Origin: Bombus terrestris
Lineage: Eukaryota > Arthropoda > Insecta > Hymenoptera > Apidae
NCBI RefSeq assembly: GCF_910591885.1
Contig: NC_063282.1
Location: 746,001-810,000, forward strand
Reading direction: 5' to 3'
DNA: 64,000 bases
In this document: positions 51,401-62,159 of the stretch, one piece after another
Position numbering within the stretch: position 1 is the first letter of the stretch
Layout of the letters: every line of letters starts with the position of its first letter
Position numbers and translations under genes: made by a program
The notes under the pieces: generated by a model
What the model was told of the DNA's origin: nothing
The model's database searches: none
The model's input: the letters and a program-made list of their open reading frames with translations, nothing else

Positions 51401-52652
51401 CTTCCCTTATTCTCCCGGCGAAAGCTTCTCTCCTCTCCCGCCGCCGTTCCGCCGAAAACTTTTGTCCCTGCTTCTTCTCTCTCCTTCGCGCCCCTCCACT
51501 TTCCCACCACCTACTACTCCACCTGGTGCCACCGAAAGCGCGACAAAACGAGAGGGACAGACAAGTTTCGGTCTAACGCGAGGACTATGGCCGTTTAGGC
51601 CGAATTTAACGGCGGTTCCTGGGAGCCGCGAAAGAATCCTGGCAACTTCCGCCTTCTTGTAACTTGCGAAATTTCTCGCGAAATTTCCTCAAAGGGACTC
51701 GGGGAAACTCAGACGCGCGCGCTCCTCGCCAAGGAAAAAGCGATTTACAATTAGTACACTCTCGTTTTAAGGTCTTCGGGTTTAATCACCACTTTCGTTT
51801 GAACGCCTGGCGTGTGTTTAACAGGCTGTTGGTCACACGCTGTGAAATAAATCTTATCGCCGTTTCCGCATATTCTCGGAAAGTATATAAATAATTATAT
51901 TTGTAAGAAACGTCGATACGCGTTTTCCGTTTGCAACTCGTTAATATAACTTAGTGGAAAGGTTCGGAAGCGACGAGAAGAGGCGGGAAAGAAAGAAACA
52001 AAGAGACAACTCGACACCGACCACGCGAAGGCCTACGCGAGACTGCGAGCGAGCTGACTACGCGTCAGCGCGCCGATTGACCGAGAGGGTAGTGGGGCCG
52101 ATAGGAACCAATAGCGGAACACGCTTTGCTACCAAGAAGCTAAGATGCGTTTAGATCCGTCCTTTTGATAACGCGGGTTATCAAGAGTTCTCGCTTCGTT
52201 CGAAGGCGAATTTGCATAATTGCACCGTATCAACCAATAAACGTCTAGGTTCGTTTGCTTCGGAACGATATTGAAGAGTCAAGGCTGCAAATTGCACAGA
52301 TGACGAGGTAACTATTTTTTCCTTAGGCTCGACGACGTGATAGTTTGAAAAGGGAAAAATGCGACGCGAAATCTACGGAGTTCTAAGAACAAAAGATCTT
52401 CGAGAGCGAGCGTTCGGAACGCATCCATATCTCGCGAGGGAGGAACGGGGCATATAATTGTAGGCGATAAAAGCATCGGGTTTATCGTGACAGCAGTCGA
52501 TAACGAGAGTACAAATACGAACACCCACCCTGGGTGGGGACATGAAAAAAAAGCTGCTACTAATCGCGCGATAAACGCGCGGCCTCTGGACCTATTAATT
52601 TAAATGAATTGCTTTGACACCGGTGGCTTTCGTGCATAGGCGTTGCACACTG

Positions 52653-52686
<34 letters not shown>

Positions 52687-55600
52687 CCTCTCGCAATTCC
52701 ATTTCTTCCTCCATTTTCGATCGTATCGAGACATGTACATGGAAAGGATCTCTTGACCAGTATTTTAAACGTTACATGCCCAGAGTCTAAGTAGAAAAGA
52801 CTATGAGTCTACGCGAAGCTGTCAATCTACGGGACGTGTTTTATCGTTTATGGCGTTCGTTAAAAACCAGTCAAATACTCCATTTTCAAATATAGATGGC
52901 TCAAAAATGACGCACAATCGAATTTAGCGAATTACCAGGTAAATTACTTAGCTTGGCTCGAATAACGCTAACTTTACTCTGTCGTGTTATGGTTCGATCG
53001 AAAAATCGACGAAGCGACGATAGAGGCGAAAAGTCGAAGTCGGATCGACCGCGGCGAGAGAGAAGACACCGCGTGGCCAATAATTCACGTTTTATTTCTC
53101 AGGTTCGCGGGGGTGGTTCGGTGGACACGCAATAATAAAAATGTCCGACGGCCGGCAAGCCGGATCAGAAATCTTAATATGTCCCGGTGGGTGTCCATAG
53201 TGGCGAGAGTCAGCGATTTCCAGCCAATATAAATGTCCTACATTGATTTAGTTCTCTTGTTCCCCGGCTTGCGGCCAGGATGGAAAAGGAGGGAAAACGA
53301 ACGGAAACGTCTCTGTCAGGGAAATTAGCTTCCGAAGGTTTGAAATAGGACAGAAGGGTCGCTGGTACGGGGCAAGCTACGCGTGTTACGTGACGTCTTC
53401 GGAAAATTGAGCACGTGATGTTCGTCTCACGTTCTCATAGCGGCTATTTCGTCGTCTTGGAAATTATTCTCTAGCTTTCCACGAGATATCGCGTCTGTTA
53501 CGTCATCGGCTGACACGTCGTTGAAAATTACGGGGAAATTTTGCGAGAGAAATTTTTGAAAATCCCCTGAACGTAATAGTCCTTCCCGCGAAACGTTTCG
53601 CGAAACCTAACTACGGTAGCTTACGGAAATATTCCAACACTTGTAGAAACATTTTATGGATATATCATGTGCGGCGTTATAAAGAAACATTCTGAAATAT
53701 TATTAGCGCTGTAACGAGGCACGAGTATCATGATCGTGTTGGTAAAGCTTGAAAAGATATCTGAAAATGTACATAGGAGCCACAAGCCACGCATTTAGGG
53801 CAAATATAGGTATATTTCGCAAAGATCGCGAAAGTATTTAAACAATCGATTAATCTCAATGCGATAAATATTCGAATACTTTCGTATATACAATCTTAAG
53901 GCCAGGCCAACAAGAATTCCAAGAAATTTCACCCCATACGATAAGAAATACGTTTAAAACGATAATTTATTAACATCGTCTTGAAGCGTTGGACGTCTTC
54001 GATCGACTACACGTGGGCGGAAATGAATTTAAGAGCGGAAGGAGAGGACTGTGCGTAGCGAAGAGTCGCCTCTGGTATAATGGATCGTCGATTACTCCCT
54101 TATTAATTGCCGCACTGACAATGAGACTATTTCCTATCGAGAGGCAAATATACGAAAGCAGGTGTCTCTCCCGACGTCCCGTGAGAATTTTTCTACCAGC
54201 AGCATTTTAACATATTTTTATTAATTCGGTTCCACCTGCATGCGATCGAAACGATAAAACGATTCCTACGATCGATGTACGAGCTGTGTAAACGGCGTTT
54301 ATCACCGTTTCCTTTACCTTTTCTTTTAATTTTTCGTACCTTCGGGGAGGTTGTCCCCTCTAAATTGTCTAAATTGTCTACCGGCCGCATAGAAGCAACA
54401 AGTTTGCGTCTTCTACTTGGTTAATTGCAGCCAATAGATAACGCGCGCGATAACGTATCTGTTTATCGATTTAATTAAATTTTAATGGAGGACTCCTGGA
54501 CACCTGGTACCGCAGATTCCCTTTTTCTCAGCTTTTTTTTCTCCCACGCGTAAACCCGCACGCGCGAAGAAACAACGACGAGTCTTATCGACGAAAACGT
54601 TCATCCGTCTTCCCTCTGCATTAGCTGCTCGCAACCTAAAGAGATTAATGCCAGGCGATTTGTAAAAAAGCTGGATGCAACGGTCTTTAAATCTAATGAC
54701 CGCCGTGTCACAGATGGATGTTGGATAATTTCTAACGAGCTTGCCCGTGCACGCACCCCTTTATGAAATTGTTTGCTTCTACGCGAATTGCTCGTGTCAC
54801 GCAGAGTATATTACCGCCGACAAAGAAAGGCGGGTCTCCTCCTCTTTAAAACGGCGAAATCTTCCGAAAGCGAAACGGATAACGGATAACGGACAACGAA
54901 ATCCAAAACGAAAATCAATCAAAGACGTTCTCTTTTGCTATATTTCCGTCGACCGTGGTAAAAAGGATAAAAATTTTACATGACGTTGCGACGTAGGGTA
55001 AAAGAATGTGGGAACGATAGAACGTCGTGGTAATTCCCGTATTTTCTTTTTCTGAATTTACGTTTCTTCGATTCGTGTAGAACGAGGTCCCGATGGGTTC
55101 CCATGGCGGAGGGAACGGCCAGCCATAAAGGAAATACCCGTAGATGGAATAGGCATGTTCTGACACAGGACGACTTCCGGTTGTGCCATTTCGAACATCC
55201 GCGACGAATAGAAATTGAGACAGCCTTCTTTTACCTCCCTTTTTTTCTTCTCCTTCGTCGAGTATACCTCTATTTCTTCTTCGTGTTTCGATGTTTTGCA
55301 TAACTTTAATTGCAGGCACGATGGGAAGACGAGAGAATGGGATTCGAGACCGAGTATCGAACTTTACACTCCATAACGAAGGCGATTCGGTATCTGGACT
55401 GGCTGCGTTCTGCGGCTCCGATTTCGCAGAATCGCTTTTATCGTATCGTAGAAAGAAATTGCGGCAAGAAGAGGCGGAAACGTAGGGAGCCTCGGTTTTG
55501 CAAAACACGAGATACAATGCCATCTAATATTTGAGATTTCATTAGTAGACGTTATTCCATCCGACATCTGATCGGTTGTTGTGCTGACGCTGTCATAAAC

Positions 55601-58600
55601 TTAGCTTTAACTCTGACGAATATCGACTATCTATCTGTAGAATGTTTAACAATTAATTCTAATATTTTCCTCCTCGCAGTTTTGTATTTTCGCTCGCCAA
55701 CATCCTCGATGTTTATATTTTTCATACGATGCTTCATACGCATACCGTTATTCCGTTTAATATTTTAAACAGAAACACATCGAACCATGGATTCGTACAT
55801 TGTGATAAAAACGTCGAGACTCTTTTATTTTCACCTTGGAAAGGCAGAATTGCCATTTCTCGTGAAATTACATCGTACCGCGTAAGATTTTTCTGTATCT
55901 GTAGGCAATGGATGACTAAACGGTTTCACAGTAAACCCCGAGTTGGTAGCCCAAACAAAGGAGCCACTTGCGTCGACGACGATACGCGTGGTAAACAGGA
56001 GTTCAAAGAAAGAGAAAGAGAAAGAGAAGGAGGGAAAAAAGGGGAATAAAGAAGGGAGAGTGGTAAAATTCATCGCGACGAGTAAATCTTGACGATAAAG
56101 GAGAAGAAGGGAGTTGGAGGATCGCGAGAGCGGTACGATCGAAAGCTTCCCGTTTTAATTGGCACCCACTAATTGGTAATTATCAGGCGTACCCACTCGT
56201 GGAAACCTGACGTAAGAGGCTTAAGGCCGTTTACACGGGATGGAGGATCCGGTGGCAACGGTACCAATACAACCACCACGGGCGTAAGGTATACGTCGGT
56301 TTACAACGTTCCGAACACACAGCGCAGGTGTGCATATGTAATTCCGAATGGGTGCCTCGGCTAGCAGCGCAGCACGTGAAAAGAGACTAGAGATCCACGA
56401 CGTCTACATTATTTATTAGGCGTATCGTTATCGCGTATATAGCGAGAGCCAAGACAAACGGCTGCATAATCAACAATTAGTTGGCTGATATGGCCTACGT
56501 GATCGGTTTTTAACGAGTGAAGCGTCCAGGCCTCGATTAACACGCGTCTTCTCGCTTACATTCACGGTATCTCGCTAATACCTTCGAGGGAAAAAAGAAT
56601 AAGAGAAGAAAGTCGTTAATCACTCTTATACTTTCAACTTCTGCTTTTCGTTTGTTTTCCGTATTAAATATACACGTACGAGTAGCTTTTTCATTTCTTT
56701 CTTTTCCTTCGAAAGTACCGATGATTGCGATAACATTATGCTACCGGTTGGTATACTTAACCACCGCTGTTTTTAGGCCAGCAAATGCGTAAAACGTAAC
56801 GACCTAGGCCGCGTGAGACTGTCGAGTAAAATTTTTAGCGCGATTACGTGGTTCCAGCGTTATTCTAAGTCCAACTTACGATAAATACGCATCCAGCAAC
56901 GTTATCGGAAACGTCGCGCTACACAGTGTCCTACGTTGTAAAGGTAGGGCTAGATTACCTAGAACCTAGATTATACTAATACACTATACTATTACACAGT
57001 GGGTAAACGGTCGTAGGTATAAGTTACGGGTTACGTGGACTACGCAGAATCCGATTGTCGCAGTGCTACATCATAAGGCATCCTGCACGCGTGGCCCGCG
57101 TCAAAATTATAGGAAATCTAGATTGGCCTATATCTGATAGGTCGACGAGGTTGCTATACGGAGAAATTGGGCTACGCCGGAATCTAAACTATTACCTCGA
57201 ACGCGATACGGAACGCCTAATATCCACGAGGTAAACGTAGACAGGAGCGATCTACAGGAACGAGGTGGATCCTCGTCTACGGCGAATCTAGGTTACAACG
57301 AGCTTAACTCGTGGTAAGCTTGGCCCGTGGCGAACGAAGTTTCGTTCGGATGCTAAATTAGTGCTCGCTTGGCACGAAAATACGATTCACCACGCAACGC
57401 AATTCGTGTTCCGCTCGAATCAATTTCCCAGTAAATATCTTTCCGAACTTAAACGGGCCGCGGTTTTCTTCCTGGCGATAAAAATGACTAGTAACGCAGA
57501 GTGGCAAACGTATTTGTCGATACGAGAGAGTTTCTTTCTTGGTTCCACGGATTGACTCACTGAATCAGAATGCGATTGAAATCCATGTAAAGTCAGCCTC
57601 CCGCAAAAGGATCAAATCGATAGGGAATCGAGCGAGTCGCCTGGTCGCCTGGTCGCCTCGCGTCGTTGTCGACCAGCTGCCTAGGTACACAGTAGCAGAA
57701 CTCGTAATCGAATCACCCGGTAGAATCGACCAAACGCGAGCGTTTCTCCTCTTCCGAGGAGAAGGGTCGACTCATTCCTCGAGAATGTGATTTAAGTCTG
57801 CATAAAAGACGACGGCCGCGCAGAATTACAAGAGGCATGCAGTTCCGCTCGCGTCGATATACGCTCCGCGCCGAGGAACTTTCCTCTCTCGTCACCGCGC
57901 GCGCGGAATACCGAACGATCGCTTATCGCGTTCTCGCTCTCGGCAGAAGACCGGACCCCGTCCTTTTTCGCCAGTCTCAAAGGGAGAACTTTTTCCTTGA
58001 AAATAAAGCGATTCCCTTCAGGCTCCAGGCTTCCACCCGCCCACTTTTCCACCCCTATTTAACTTTTCTCCGGGCCACCGGTTCCACGAAAATTTATTCT
58101 CCGCCCGACTCCACCGACCGCAAAGAATAAAAAATTACGTTTATTTCCTCGGTATTGTTATCGTTATCGTTTCGATCCGTCCTCGGTGATATTTGACTTA
58201 TCATTACGGGCAATTAAAAGTTGCTCTTACTCATAGCGTGGATTGTTCGTTGTACTTGCGATGTATTCGACCTTCGCGAGCACTTTTCCAACCTCGGAAC
58301 AAATACTTGCGAAGCGGACGTCGATGATAGCCAAGAAAAATGATTTTAAGGGAACGGAGAATTTTCAGCGATATGGTCATACAATTTATTTCTGCTAGAC
58401 CACCGCCCGATTCCACTTTTTTCATTTGCCAAAGTACTTGTCAAAGCTTCGAATCTGTCGCGTTCAAACCTGCTATTTGAAAGTGGCGCTTTTTTTCGAG
58501 ATACTTATAGTATACCGAAAAAAGTATACCGAACGTATCTGCTCATCGCTAATATCAAGTCGATCGACGGTTCGCAAAGAGATCATTTTCCGTCATTTTG

Positions 58601-61600
58601 TGGAATGGAACGCGAATAGCCTACGTTTTTACCGAACAAACGCGAGTTTTTCTTCGACCACACTTTCGTGGAAAACGTTTCGTAGTTGTGACCACGGCAA
58701 CAAAGTTTCACAAAAAAGGATATTTCGTGCAGATGTATTCCCGATCCAAGAGACGATTCGTTCGATATAGACGCTTAATGAGCAAATTTTTCTATCCAAC
58801 GACGAGGAAACGTGTTCGGTATGACGTGAAAAATTCATAGCTCGTTTCCAGGCGATAGAAAAAAAAACGTGCTTGATATTTTAACGACTCGAGTTGAGAC
58901 AATCGAGAGATGCCGATACCGATTAGAGTACGTGGCTAGAACGTTGCGAGCAGAGGATAGAAAGGCGAGAGACAGGCCGAGGCTCTACGGTGTGGGACGT
59001 GCACCACGCCCGATCCGGAATATTTCATTCCGTTTTTTTCTTCATAATCGCGTCTTATTACCACAATCGCGCTCCATAATAATTGCCGAGTTGAAAATTA
59101 TACCGACGTAAGCCGAGATTTTCGTAAGAAGTTGACGCGTATTTCAAATTTTAATCCTGATTCGCTTTAGAAGCAGTCGAACTGCTCTATCGTTAACAAA
59201 TTTACAAGTACGAACGAAAAAATCGTGGTTGACATGGTGCGCGACAAAACTTTTTCTTGAGACGTTAAAAATCTTGTTGCCGGTTAAAAAGAATAAAACT
59301 GTGCTGATAAAAAAGCGAAGACCGTAGCAGGGTTAAAAGTATCATCCGATCGGTTTAATAATTAATTAAAGTATAATTTTAGCTATTTTATCTGCAATTA
59401 TTTTTACGTTCTCGAACCTTTCAACGATTCGGAAATTATATCGTCGACGCGTTTCAGAAGCGTCACTTTTCCGGGAACTAATTCGCGGCCGGAGCGATTT
59501 TAACGTTCGAGGAATTACCAGGGTAATAAATCCGTCGTATTTTTCGATCCGCGTTACCATCGCCGATTTGCCAGAAAAATCAAGATGGAGGGGCGGGGCA
59601 AGGAAAGAAGTTATATCTTAAGAGATATAAATCTTATTCACAGCCAGAGCTAGACGACCGATGTACACGACAGTGGTACACACGAGGATCAAAAGGCACT
59701 TTAACGATCTCGCCAACTAATCGATATAATTATCTTCTACCGATGCACGTTCAATCGCCATTCCCCCACAGTACTACTCGTATTTATTTATCTGTAACGA
59801 TGAATACACGCGTTAATAACTACGATCATCAATTAACTATCTTTAACCGGATTAATCGTCTTTTAAATAGAAACTGCTATAACCGTGGAATTCATCGTCA
59901 AAAGTTCATCAAAAGTTCATAAAGTCGAATCAATTTTTGTTAGTTTTGTCGTTGTCGGTTTCTTCGCGATGGTAAAATGTAATCTCGTTTTAATAGGCAG
60001 AAGAATAGGCAAAAGAATAAAAGATTTCAAAGTGAAAAGTCCGTTATGTTGGAGAAACGGTAATCGACGAGTTAGCTGGCCTTCTCTGATCGATACGCGC
60101 GTTCCATTCCCGTTTCGCGCAACTTTGGTTATTTTTGTTAGCTATAGAACGACGAGTTAAATAAAAGGAATTTGTACTCCTATAGGAGAATTTTGTGGCT
60201 TTTTCGATCGAAGTAGAATGACTGGAACCCCGTGTCTACGCCGGCCAAGACAAATATTTTTTAACGGGCTACGAACGATGCCTTATAATTTAATTAATCT
60301 TAAGAGAAACGTATTTCCCGATTGTTTAAATGTTTCTACTCGAGTAAACTTTCTCGACCAAACTCGGTGAAAGGGGTTCTCTAGAATGCAAAACGCGGGG
60401 TATCACAAACGTCTCGAGAAGGTGGGAACGAAGAAAACTGAGAACGAGTGGGACGGTGTGCGAAGATTCTTCGAATTCCAGCGAGCGATTTTTTCGTTGT
60501 CGACAGAGTACTGGTGAACGAGGTGCCTTGTGTGTGCGCGTCTTTCGTATGCAAGTGTGACCGCCACCTAATACGTGCCACCACGGCACATACTAATTAG
60601 CTGGACGAGCGAAACGCGTCGTGAATACGACTCCACGTGGAGAGACAAACATTAGATACGAGTGGCGGCACATCAGGTTAGGTCGAGGCTAAAGCTCCGA
60701 CTGCGAGCCGCTTCCTGCCACGAAATCCGCTTTGAAATTCTTTCGAAATGTACCCATGGCTCGCCAAAGTATTCCAAGCACTCGCCACAGAAACTTTGGA
60801 AATTTCGTTAACACTTTCAGACACCACTATCGTGATTTTTGCGCGTTTGTGAGAAAGATATACAAAGTATCCAAAGTATAGACTGCTTTTTACCATAATT
60901 GGCAGGTGAAACACACGCTTCTACTTACATGTTATCTTTTTAATTACATTCTCAAAATTACCAACTCGCACAAAAATCCGCGATTTAATGACGTTAAAAG
61001 GTAACGTTAAATGATCCTAGGTTTAAAAGTCACCGCGATACGACGACGGTGTAATCTAGATCTAGAATATTCCAGGCTAGAACAGTAGGTATGACATCAT
61101 CGAAACCCTTAAAAACAACGTCCCTTGCCTTCCAACAGGCTCAACATTGAATCTGCCCGCGAATAAACGACGGCAAGTGCACGCTGAGAACGTGGTATGT
61201 GCAATAAAAGATTCGAGTCGGCTGGAAGTCACGTACGAGTACCAAACCGGTCCTATGCAGTCTGCGACTAATCAGCCGGTCTTGTGCCACGCGAGACTTT
61301 CCTTCGATACCGGTTATCGCAAAATTGTCACATCCATCGTACGTAGAGCTGAATAAAAGGCGGACGAAAACGGTACGAATTCGATCGGGTTAACCTTAAC
61401 TCTAGGGAATCGACAGTGTTGTTCGATGAGCAGGCTAACGTGGCGCCTTTTACATCTTTTCGGTCAAACTCGTCTTCTTTCTAATCCTGCACAGTTGGGC
61501 ATATCGCAAGTTTGGGATCTGATTCGAAGCGGAACTCGAATGAAAATTTCGTGGAGGAATTGGCGAGGGACGCGATGACGATCCGAAGGCACAGCGTTCG

Positions 61601-62159
61601 TAGATGAGAGATATTTCAAAGCTCGAACGGTCGATTACACGCATGACCGAAGGCGAACAGTTTCCTGACAAATCGCGCAACATCATCGCGCCAGCTATTC
61701 TCCGCAAAACGACTCTACTAAGACGTTTACCCCGCTCTCCTGTCCGCCATACTGGTTCCAATAGCCGGGAGATGGGACCGAGGAGACGGCCGGCTGTAAC
61801 ACATTCCCGGACAAGTTGTTCGGGCTGGCGGCTTGAAATCGATCCCCGGATACGTTCTGCGATCGATTCGGACTCCTTCGTGGCTGACTGTTGCACGTTA
61901 ACGCGGAGCAGTTCGAAGGTAACTGGGAAAGATTGCAGCCGACTCGAAGAGGACTCGAACCGTTGTTTCCTGAACCGAGTCTGCCAGTTCTCATTTGCAT
62001 CTGCCGCGGCGACTGGGCAGTGGCGATTTGAGCGTACCTCGAGGCGGTCCTGCACTGCTCGATCGCGTAACACGGCTCCATTTTGATCCCAAAATCGCTC
62101 AGTTTAAAATTCTGCTGGTTCATCTTGAAGTCTGCGTTGTTTTTGAAGCTACGATCCAT
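37511..62159 (-). CDS. da: daughterless, class I bHLH E-protein (TCF3/TCF4/TCF12 homologue), full spliced gene
   Basis: Fifteen coding exons on the minus strand can be chained with GT-AG sites and matching phases: 61731-62159, 51165-51224, 50346-50430, 47640-47776, 45538-45804, 45112-45273, 44273-44332 (alternative), 43561-43704, 42825-42942, 40523-40643, 40072-40152 or 38917-38997 (alternatives), 38001-38146, 37802-37923, 37511-37555. Without the 60-bp exon and with one 81-bp exon the product is about 638 residues, close to fly Da and vertebrate TCF12. Diagnostic parts are the AD2 motif RLDDAINVLRNHAE, the lysine/arginine stretches KKRKDPP and GTKRSRR, the bHLH with REKERRQANN then RIRIRDINEALKELGRMC, and the E-protein-specific tail RNLNPKAACLKRREEEK. 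Known role: obligate heterodimer partner of tissue-specific bHLH proteins on E-boxes in neurogenesis, sex determination and oogenesis. The bHLH half is certain; the link of the first exon to the rest is inferred. Confidence 0.9.
37802..37923 (-). CDS. da: da exon 12, E-protein-specific tail
   Basis: Acceptor gttgcag|aa lies only 77 bp below the previous donor. It reads ERNLNPKAACLKRREEEK, the segment found after helix 2 in all class I bHLH proteins, then a His/Pro-rich run (GPHPHPLPHAHSQ) and RLFSAMP. Donor cct|gtaaat. Read through without splicing, the frame ends at a TAA nine codons later, which is a possible alternative terminus. Confidence 0.93.
38001..38146 (-). CDS. da: da exon 11, helix-loop-helix
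   Basis: Acceptor cttcctttag|gata and donor tagag|gtaggt. It completes Arg and reads IRIRDINEALKELGRMC, then the loop THLKTDKPQTK, then helix 2 LGILNMAVEVIMTLEQQVR. This is essentially the fly Da dimerisation domain. If the 77-bp intron that follows were retained, the frame would run to a stop at 37912 and lose the conserved tail. Confidence 0.97.
38917..38997 (-). CDS. da: da exon 10b, alternative acidic + basic-region exon (ANNARER type)
   Basis: 81 bp with the same phase as exon 10a. Acceptor ttgttcgag|c, donor gaaag|gtaaga (stronger than 10a). It encodes AEDEDDDPDVKAQ followed by REKERRQANNARE, the canonical E-protein basic region. Including both exons would also stay in frame but would duplicate the basic region, so mutual exclusion is expected. 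Confidence 0.9.
40072..40152 (-). CDS. da: da exon 10a, alternative acidic + basic-region exon (ANNVRER type)
   Basis: 81 bp, entering with one base and leaving with two. Acceptor ttgttcgag|t, donor gaaag|gttagt. It encodes ADEDCDDPSTKAV followed by REKERRQANNVRE, the DNA-contacting basic region of an E-protein. It has Val where family members usually have Ala (NNARER). Same length and phase as exon 10b, so either can join exons 9 and 11. Confidence 0.9.
40523..40643 (-). CDS. da: da exon 9 (basic stretches before the bHLH)
   Basis: Acceptor gtctctttag|aa and donor gata|gtaagt. It gives KKRKDPPDSSGG at the junction with exon 8 and ends QGKGTKRSRR, both matching the region just before the bHLH of fly Da (TKKRK... 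and GTKRPRR) and likely nuclear localisation signals. Ends with two bases (TA), completed as Tyr by either 81-bp exon. Confidence 0.92.
41480..41495. repeat. Poly(T) tract in a da intron
   Basis: Sixteen-base T run between da exons 8 and 9. Confidence 0.9.
42538..42596. repeat. (CT)n tract in a da intron
   Basis: C/T-rich stretch ending in about ten CT units. Confidence 0.9.
42825..42942 (-). CDS. da: da exon 8 (Pro/Thr-rich linker)
   Basis: Acceptor gctcacag|acg and donor gcca|gtaagt. It reads TSPHPAVTVTQPQGSYSG, then a linker ending in IKIERLPVTNA. IKIE fits the sumoylation consensus (psi-K-x-E). It ends with one base, which completes a Lys with exon 9 to give the KKRK basic stretch. Confidence 0.88.
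43561..43704 (-). CDS. da: da exon 7b, principal AD2 (loop-helix) exon
   Basis: Acceptor ttggtacag|ggt and donor tttg|gtaaga. It encodes GTRMEERLDDAINVLRNHAE followed by 28 further residues ending SPPQLDHL. The RMEERLDDA-x-NVLRNH block is nearly identical to fly Da. AD2 contacts co-regulators such as p300 and ETO-family proteins in vertebrates (known for the family). 48 codons, phase 0 at both ends. Confidence 0.92.
44273..44332 (-). CDS. da: da exon 7a, short alternative AD2 (loop-helix) exon
   Basis: A 60-bp exon, phase 0 at both ends. Acceptor gtgtgtgaag|ccg follows a long T/G-rich tract, and the donor is gag|gtgagg. It encodes PAPEQQRLDDAIGFLRDHAE. Residues 7-20 match the first part of the next exon (RLDDAINVLRNHAE) with three changes: N to G, V to F and N to D. 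Since AD2 is the loop-helix activation domain of E-proteins, this is a second copy. It may replace or precede the longer exon; both choices stay in frame. Confidence 0.75.
45112..45273 (-). CDS. da: da exon 6 (NPSTPVSSPPPLT motif)
   Basis: Acceptor tttcaagcag|att and donor catg|gtatgc. It carries SYSSNPSTPVSSPPPLTG, closely matching the SNPSTPV-SPPPLT block conserved between fly Da and vertebrate E-proteins just before AD2. 54 codons, phase 0 at both ends, so it can join either AD2 exon downstream. Confidence 0.9.
45400..45441. repeat. (CT)n tract in a da intron
   Basis: CT array with one interruption, about 100 bp from exon 5. Confidence 0.9.
45538..45804 (-). CDS. da: da exon 5 (Ala/Pro/Ser/Thr-rich, 89 codons)
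   Basis: Acceptor aataattgcag|gca. The frame begins AYSAMSPNGEP and ends ATGDNLGISIS. The donor tcg|gtacta is weak but is the only GT that keeps phase 0 into the next exon, so the exact 3' edge is less certain than the others. Confidence 0.8.
46250..47565. promoter_or_regulatory. GC-rich island with TATA box inside a da intron
   Basis: CpG-rich segment between exons 4 and 5, with a symmetrical tctatatataga at about 46849-46859 flanked by unique leader-like sequence on both sides. It could be an internal promoter or enhancer. No coding exon was supported here. Confidence 0.25.
47640..47776 (-). CDS. da: da exon 4 (Gly/Pro-rich)
   Basis: Acceptor gtgttctag|at and donor catg|gtaagc. In the phase set by exon 3 it reads DGNAAGTGPGDPW, then a Gly run, then a Pro/Tyr-rich stretch ending YPMHLPHDPM. 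Low-complexity Gly/Pro sequence is usual in this part of E-proteins. Ends at phase 0. Confidence 0.85.
50346..50430 (-). CDS. da: da exon 3 (activation-region exon)
   Basis: Acceptor ttcgttgcag|tat and donor atcg|gtaagt are both near consensus. The peptide contains FGQDSPRYTSPK then ALYADPYYI, resembling the SPK...LYA segment of vertebrate TCF4/TCF12. It ends with one base of a codon, which combines with the next exon to give Asp. Confidence 0.85.
51165..51224 (-). CDS. da: da exon 2 (20 codons, acidic/Tyr-rich)
   Basis: Encodes APTIPDDMFVYPADYGSYRM, ending atg|gtaagg at phase 0 just before the exon that continues YGSDEFGQD. The acceptor reads tttcgagag|gct. A second AG two bases upstream would give a 62-bp exon in another phase, so the 51224 start is preferred because it joins exon 1 in frame. 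Confidence 0.75.
52655..52692. repeat. (CT)n microsatellite in da intron 1
   Basis: About 15 CT units followed by a C-rich end. Confidence 0.92.
53587..53602. repeat. Perfect 16-bp palindrome CGCGAAACGTTTCGCG
   Basis: Uninterrupted palindrome immediately left of repeat family A copy 3. Confidence 0.9.
53612..53885 (+). repeat. Dispersed repeat family A, copy 3 (most complete)
   Basis: In a da intron. The left end aatattccaacac and the right end gaatactttcg match the reverse complement of each other at the terminus (cgaaagtattc), suggesting terminal inverted repeats of a short non-autonomous DNA element. About 270 bp, no coding capacity. Confidence 0.75.
60765..60895 (+). repeat. Dispersed repeat family A, copy 4 (diverged fragment)
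   Basis: Starts ccaaagtattccaagcac and shares the order of blocks gaaac-tt-gaaat, tt-gt-aac and ccactatcgtga with copy 3. More diverged than the others. Confidence 0.5.
61731..62159 (-). CDS. da: da exon 1 (N-terminal coding exon, 143 codons)
   Basis: Starts at an ATG with A at -3 and G at +4. An in-frame TGA lies upstream, 51 bases of open frame before the ATG, so this is a natural translation start. The residues are rich in Ser, Asn, Gln and Pro, ending SPGYWNQYGGQESG, as in E-protein activation regions. It ends ggg|gtaaac at phase 0, matching the phase-0 acceptor at 51224. I see no LDFS-type AD1 motif, and not the N-terminus I expect of fly Da, so other isoforms may start upstream of the window. 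The assignment rests on strand, phase and composition. Confidence 0.6.

Larger units (their letters stand above)
51225..61730 (-). other. Large da intron 1 (10.5 kb)
   Basis: No further exon could be supported. It holds repeat family A copies at 53.6 and 60.8 kb, a CT array and several CpG-rich blocks (51.2-51.7, 54.9-55.5, 57.6-58.1 kb), some of which could be alternative first exons or enhancers. Confidence 0.6.

Noticed and set aside
54915..55523. 202-codon minus ORF with a segment YSIYGYFLYGWPFPPPWEP
   Set aside because: The segment looks somewhat protein-like and has an AG upstream, but no phase-compatible donor joins it to da exons and it has no recognised homology. Could be revisited with RNA data.
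56173..56364. Plus-strand segment with GGSGGNGTNTTTTG ending at a gtaagg donor
   Set aside because: Low complexity, inside a da intron on the opposite strand, no partner exon found.
61450..62073. 207-codon minus ORF and 160-codon plus ORF overlapping da exon 1
   Set aside because: Shadow frames of the 61731-62159 coding exon.
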